A stretch of DNA of 64,000 bases from Mermis nigrescens (Eukaryota; Nematoda; Enoplea; Mermithida; Mermithidae): NCBI GenBank assembly GCA_036768485.1, contig JAVLUZ010000654.1:1-64000 (forward strand). Direction: 5' to 3'. A model generated the notes under the pieces. The model did no database searches, was not told where the DNA came from, and was given only the letters and a program-made list of their open reading frames with translations. Shown piece by piece: positions 62,668 through 64,000 of this stretch (positions within the stretch are counted from its first letter, which is position 1; each line of letters starts with the position of its first letter). Position numbers and translations under genes: made by a program.

Positions 62668-64000
62668 ATGAGTTTTGTTCGGCGTTGACCAGTATGGCTT
62701 TGGAGCGGGGCTTGGTCGTACCAGACCCGCTGCCCCAAAACAATAATAGTCGTGTTGGCGGTCTAGAATCACTTACCGCAAAATGGATAAAGCATAAAGC
62801 AACACATAAAATCGCAAATCACAGAAAGCGTATAAACGACCAACAACTCTGGTGGGAGAATCGGCTTGGTAGATGTCCTTTGGTAACCCCTCGCGTACCA
62901 AAGAATAGACTTCTACCCACCGTCATAGTCTCCAACGACCAGAAGTCGTTTGACGCCATTTTGGCGTTAATTCAGCCATCAAATATGACTAATGGCACTT
63001 TATTTCTAGGCTACGACTCTGAATTTGTGAATGACAGAAAAGGCAGGCATTATAAGACCTGGGACTTGCGTTTTCAGCAACTATGTCCCACTTACCAGGA
63101 CCTCCATGGCCCATTCGTACGCTACGTCCAAGTTGCGAGCGCGAATGGCCATGTGTTCTGTTGGGATCTAGCGAAGTTCCCGCAACCTCCGTTCGGGCTT
63201 CACCAGTTGCTTGAAACGCGCTTACCTAACGTATATATGGTTTGTTACGATCCGACGCAAGATCGACTTGCGTATTTCCATGTCTACGGGCCAACCTTTG
63301 AGGAAATTGTGGCAATTCCGGATGCAGAAATTCGCAATAAACTGCACTGGAAAGATCCATTTATTGCAAATTTTATTGACATTCAGCCATTGGCGAGAAC
63401 ATTTACTCGTCGTTTACGCATTAAAGCGCAATCGCACTCGTTAAAGCGCTTGGCAGAATTCTTTTTTGACATGTATATTGATCCGAACGCGCCTGGTAAC
63501 TTCGGACAGGCGTGGAGCTTACCCTTAACTCGGGACATGCAGCATTATCTAGCGATGGACGCCCTCATAACTATCGATGTTTTTATATTGATAGAAGGGT
63601 GCTCGCAAGATAATCGCATTACTGACGATAGAAAGCCCATGTCGGTTTCTTTCGTAGGCGATGAGTTATACATTAAGGCTAGTGGCCCGAAAGCCAAAGT
63701 ATGCATACCATTGTCAACTAGTAAGCCACCACAAGGACAGTCGACCAGCGCAGCTGTTGATGCTGAAGTTGATTCAAATGGCGAAGAGTTAATCCTAGCT
63801 GAGGAATTTTATTGCCCAGCTCCGCAACCGCAAGTAGCTATAGCGGCAGCCACCACCATTGCCTCAGTAACGGAAGCGTTGGCTCACGCTAACGTGTTTG
63901 ACAATCCTGACTTACAAGTGCAGGCTTCGCAAACCGTTGCCGACACAGTTTCGGGCCCGGTAAATGCGCCTGACACGGAACCTAAGTCAAAACCAACCAG
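62577..64000 (+). CDS. Third ORF of LTR retrotransposon: DEDDy 3'-5' exonuclease (partial, runs off window)
   Basis: Open for 474 codons to the window edge with no stop. It starts at ATG 62577 and overlaps the pol 3' end by 91 nt in another frame. Residues about 140-345 read as a DnaQ-like DEDDy exonuclease of the WRN/EXD2 type. Exo I is YDSEF (D147, E149), Exo II has D229 in CYDPTQD, and Exo III is YLAMD (Y324, D328). Between them are a family-typical D-x-x-x-L-A stretch, an SLKRLAE helix and a W-S-x-x-L-T step before Exo III. The N-terminal 140 residues (basic, WIKHKATHK) and the tail after 350 (Ala/Pro/Thr-rich) are not recognised. A polypyrimidine tract and CAG end at 62572, just before the ATG. 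Hand-counted GC in four 60-nt lines is about 51%, against 38% in three pol lines. Known of the family: these enzymes remove 3'-terminal nucleotides from DNA or RNA. Its role in the element is inferred, not known. It sits where env would be. Confidence 0.85.
   Translation, partial: MAAQGTPSKEALLEAAGRRCKFEGRDPASLDEFCSALTSMALERGLVVPDPLPQNNNSRVGGLESLTAKWIKHKATHKIANHRKRINDQQLWWENRLGRCPLVTPRVPKNRLLPTVIVSNDQKSFDAILALIQPSNMTNGTLFLGYDSEFVNDRKGRHYKTWDLRFQQLCPTYQDLHGPFVRYVQVASANGHVFCWDLAKFPQPPFGLHQLLETRLPNVYMVCYDPTQDRLAYFHVYGPTFEEIVAIPDAEIRNKLHWKDPFIANFIDIQPLARTFTRRLRIKAQSHSLKRLAEFFFDMYIDPNAPGNFGQAWSLPLTRDMQHYLAMDALITIDVFILIEGCSQDNRITDDRKPMSVSFVGDELYIKASGPKAKVCIPLSTSKPPQGQSTSAAVDAEVDSNGEELILAEEFYCPAPQPQVAIAAATTIASVTEALAHANVFDNPDLQVQASQTVADTVSGPVNAPDTEPKSKPT

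Noticed and set aside
62577..64000. Exonuclease ORF as an ordinary host WRN/EXD2 gene next to the element
   Set aside because: Its start lies inside pol, it has no introns in 1.4 kb while host exons here are 100-400 bp, and no 3' LTR comes between. Still to be tested with the downstream sequence.

Overview
The window is animal (metazoan) nuclear DNA from a repeat-rich, AT-rich invertebrate genome. Two recognisable nuclear genes for mitochondrial proteins are split into short exons across long introns (COA7-like and MGME1-like, both on the minus strand). The rest is almost entirely transposon-derived: a Ty3/gypsy-type LTR retrotransposon, Penelope-like GIY-YIG fragments, LINE tails, tRNA-derived SINE-like pieces, hAT-like elements with 8-bp target duplications, mariner-like MITEs, and many short DNA elements. 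There is nothing bacterial (no operons, no Shine-Dalgarno spacing). I cannot name the species or confidently the phylum.

Layout. 1-6.3 kb: satellite-like and foldback repeats, no gene. 6.38-12.96 kb, plus strand: a two-exon gene for a 75-residue secreted peptide. It was found from a signal-peptide exon ending in GTAAAG and a phase-matched terminal exon, with transposons in the intron. 14.0-14.7 kb: a head-to-head pair of Penelope-like endonuclease ends. 17.7-27.65 kb, minus: COA7-like gene, exons 1-3 located, last exon not found. 30.55-43.31 kb, minus: MGME1-like exonuclease, five exons that join in frame into 360 residues. 38.6 kb, plus: a small signal-peptide ORF inside an MGME1 intron. 44-48 kb: repeats, a LINE tail and a tRNA-like SINE head. 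48.37-54.14 kb: a hAT-like insertion with a second hAT-like element nested inside it. 54.5-64 kb, plus: the LTR retrotransposon, which runs off the right edge.

The main find is that retrotransposon. After gag (RS-rich stretch, CCHC knuckle), protease (DTG), reverse transcriptase (YIDD), RNase H and integrase (HHCC, DDE, GPY), it carries a third ORF from 62577 to the window edge (at least 474 codons, no stop). The usual third ORF of such elements is env. This one encodes a DEDDy 3'-5' exonuclease domain of the WRN/EXD2 type (DxE, D, YxxxD). A strong 3' splice-site sequence ends 4 nt before its ATG, inside the pol frame, as would be needed for a spliced subgenomic mRNA. I know of no described LTR retrotransposon with this arrangement, but I could not search.

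The short repeats share termini of the type CAYACATG...CATGTRTG, and most carry an internal GGCGC-TTC-GCGCC palindrome. They look like several families of one non-autonomous superfamily, and account for most of the sequence between 5 and 53 kb, including the introns of both mitochondrial genes.
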